Part shown: positions 13,624 to 14,219 of the stretch, one piece after another
How the letters are laid out: each line of letters opens with the position of its first letter
Position numbering within the stretch: the first letter of the stretch is position 1
Assembly: GCA_026785645.1 (NCBI GenBank)
Contig: JAJAZM010000129.1
Coordinates: forward strand, 1 to 14,219
Direction of reading: 5' to 3'
Origin: Sphingomonas bacterium
GTDB taxonomy: Bacteria > Pseudomonadota > Alphaproteobacteria > Sphingomonadales > Sphingomonadaceae
DNA length: 14,219 nucleotides
Notes under the pieces: generated by a model
The model's input: only the letters and a program-made list of their open reading frames with translations
Told to the model about the DNA's origin: nothing
Database searches by the model: none
Made by a program: the position numbers and the translations under genes

Positions 13624-14219
13624 ATGACCAGTCTCAACATCCTCAATCGCGCCCGCCTGGGCACCGCGATGACCGCCTTGGCGCTAGGCCTCGGCACCGT
13701 CACCGTCGCCGCCCCGGCATCCGCTCAACCGGTCGCCGCAAGGCCGTCGGAAACGCTCAACCTGAGCCAGGGGACGGGAACGCTCGTTCGACTGTCCGCG
13801 CCGATGGCCGACGTGTTCGTCGCCAACGACCGGATCGCCGACGTTCAGGTGCGCTCGTCAACCCAGCTCTACGTGTTCGGCAAGGGAAGCGGCGAAACCA
13901 CCATTTACGCCACCACCAAGAGCGGGCGCGTGGTTTATGCCGCCAATGTTCGCGTTGGCAGCAACACCGGCTCGCTCGACGAGATGATGCGCCTGGCCAT
14001 GCCCGACGCTGCCATCCAGGTGACGCCGATGAACAATCTGATCCTGCTGACCGGGACCGTCGCATCGCCGGGCGATGTCGAAGAAGCCCAGCGGCTGGTC
14101 CAGGCCTATGTCGGGGCCGGCACGCAGGTGGTCAGCCGGCTGCGTTCGGCCACCCCGCTGCAGGTCAACCTGCGAGTCAAGATCGCCGAGGTAAACCGCA
14201 GCCTGATCAAGCAGATCGG
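13624..14219 (+). CDS. cpaC: Flp pilus secretin CpaC, N-terminal part (runs off window)
   Basis: Only the first 198 codons are visible. The protein is the outer-membrane secretin (type II/III secretion family) through which the Flp pilus passes. Residues 1-35 are a Sec signal peptide (basic start, hydrophobic core, AXA-type cleavage near ASA|Q). About 41-112 form the secretin N-terminal (N0/STN-like) segment, and about 117-160 form a BON-type domain (PMNNLILLTGTVASPGDVEE). The sequence then enters the approach to the secretin domain (VNLRVKIAEVNRSL). The ATG follows the cpaB stop with a single base between, implying coupled translation. Confidence 0.92.
   Translation, partial: MTSLNILNRARLGTAMTALALGLGTVTVAAPASAQPVAARPSETLNLSQGTGTLVRLSAPMADVFVANDRIADVQVRSSTQLYVFGKGSGETTIYATTKSGRVVYAANVRVGSNTGSLDEMMRLAMPDAAIQVTPMNNLILLTGTVASPGDVEEAQRLVQAYVGAGTQVVSRLRSATPLQVNLRVKIAEVNRSLIKQI

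Noticed and set aside
1..14219. CRISPR array, insertion sequence, prophage or toxin-antitoxin system
   Set aside because: I saw no regularly spaced repeats, transposase, integrase or paired small antitoxin-like genes. The tRNA at the edge is the only possible integration landmark and nothing mobile adjoins it.

Overview
The window (14.2 kb, GC-rich throughout) looks like chromosomal DNA of an alphaproteobacterium, most likely a sphingomonad. This rests on the two-subunit glycine decarboxylase (GcvPA/GcvPB), the Cpa/Tad pilus genes in the order cpaA-cpaB-cpaC, the ABA4-like membrane protein, and short palindromic interspersed repeats of a style I associate with this group. The family assignment is inference from protein style; no marker such as 16S rRNA is present. 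I see no insertion sequence, phage gene or CRISPR array, and the long frames antisense to the gcv genes are shadows. Most of the content is core metabolism.

Layout. (1) 1-46: the 3' part of tRNA-Lys(UUU), followed at once by a perfect hairpin (47-90) and a leader with an 18-bp near-palindrome (193-210). (2) 239-1356: two convergent PilZ-domain genes, a tandem-domain one (+) and a single-domain one (-). The second is divergent from a PAP2 phosphatase (1375-2004, +). (3) 1969-8385 (-): one long glycine cleavage operon in the order gcvT, gcvH, SAM methyltransferase, gcvPA, gcvPB, ABA4-like membrane protein, DUF938 methyltransferase. Most junctions overlap or are only a few bases wide. Upstream lies a tandem glycine riboswitch (about 8444-8650) and a candidate promoter (8679-8707). 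(4) 8749-9381 (-): a small lipoprotein gene of unknown function. (5) 9501-10896 (+): ispH and rnhA, 7 nt apart. (6) 10903-12009 (-): a DauA-like FAD-dependent D-amino acid dehydrogenase, convergent with rnhA. (7) 12058-14219 (+): the start of a Tad/Flp pilus operon: cpaA prepilin peptidase, cpaB, and cpaC, which runs off the window.

How it works together. Glycine should be sensed by the riboswitch, and GcvT, GcvH and GcvPA/PB convert glycine to CO2, ammonia and methylene-tetrahydrofolate. The dihydrolipoamide dehydrogenase (L-protein) is not in the window. Two SAM-dependent methyltransferases and a membrane protein appear to share the same transcript, an arrangement that gene order suggests but that I cannot prove. 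The Cpa genes build the secretin and periplasmic parts of a Flp pilus.

The most interesting signals are small-scale. A palindromic repeat-like element appears to lie in frame inside gcvPB, adding about 18 residues. The two peripheral hairpins of riboswitch aptamer 2 are near-copies of one another (22 of 28 positions identical), and that aptamer deviates from the consensus at a core pairing.
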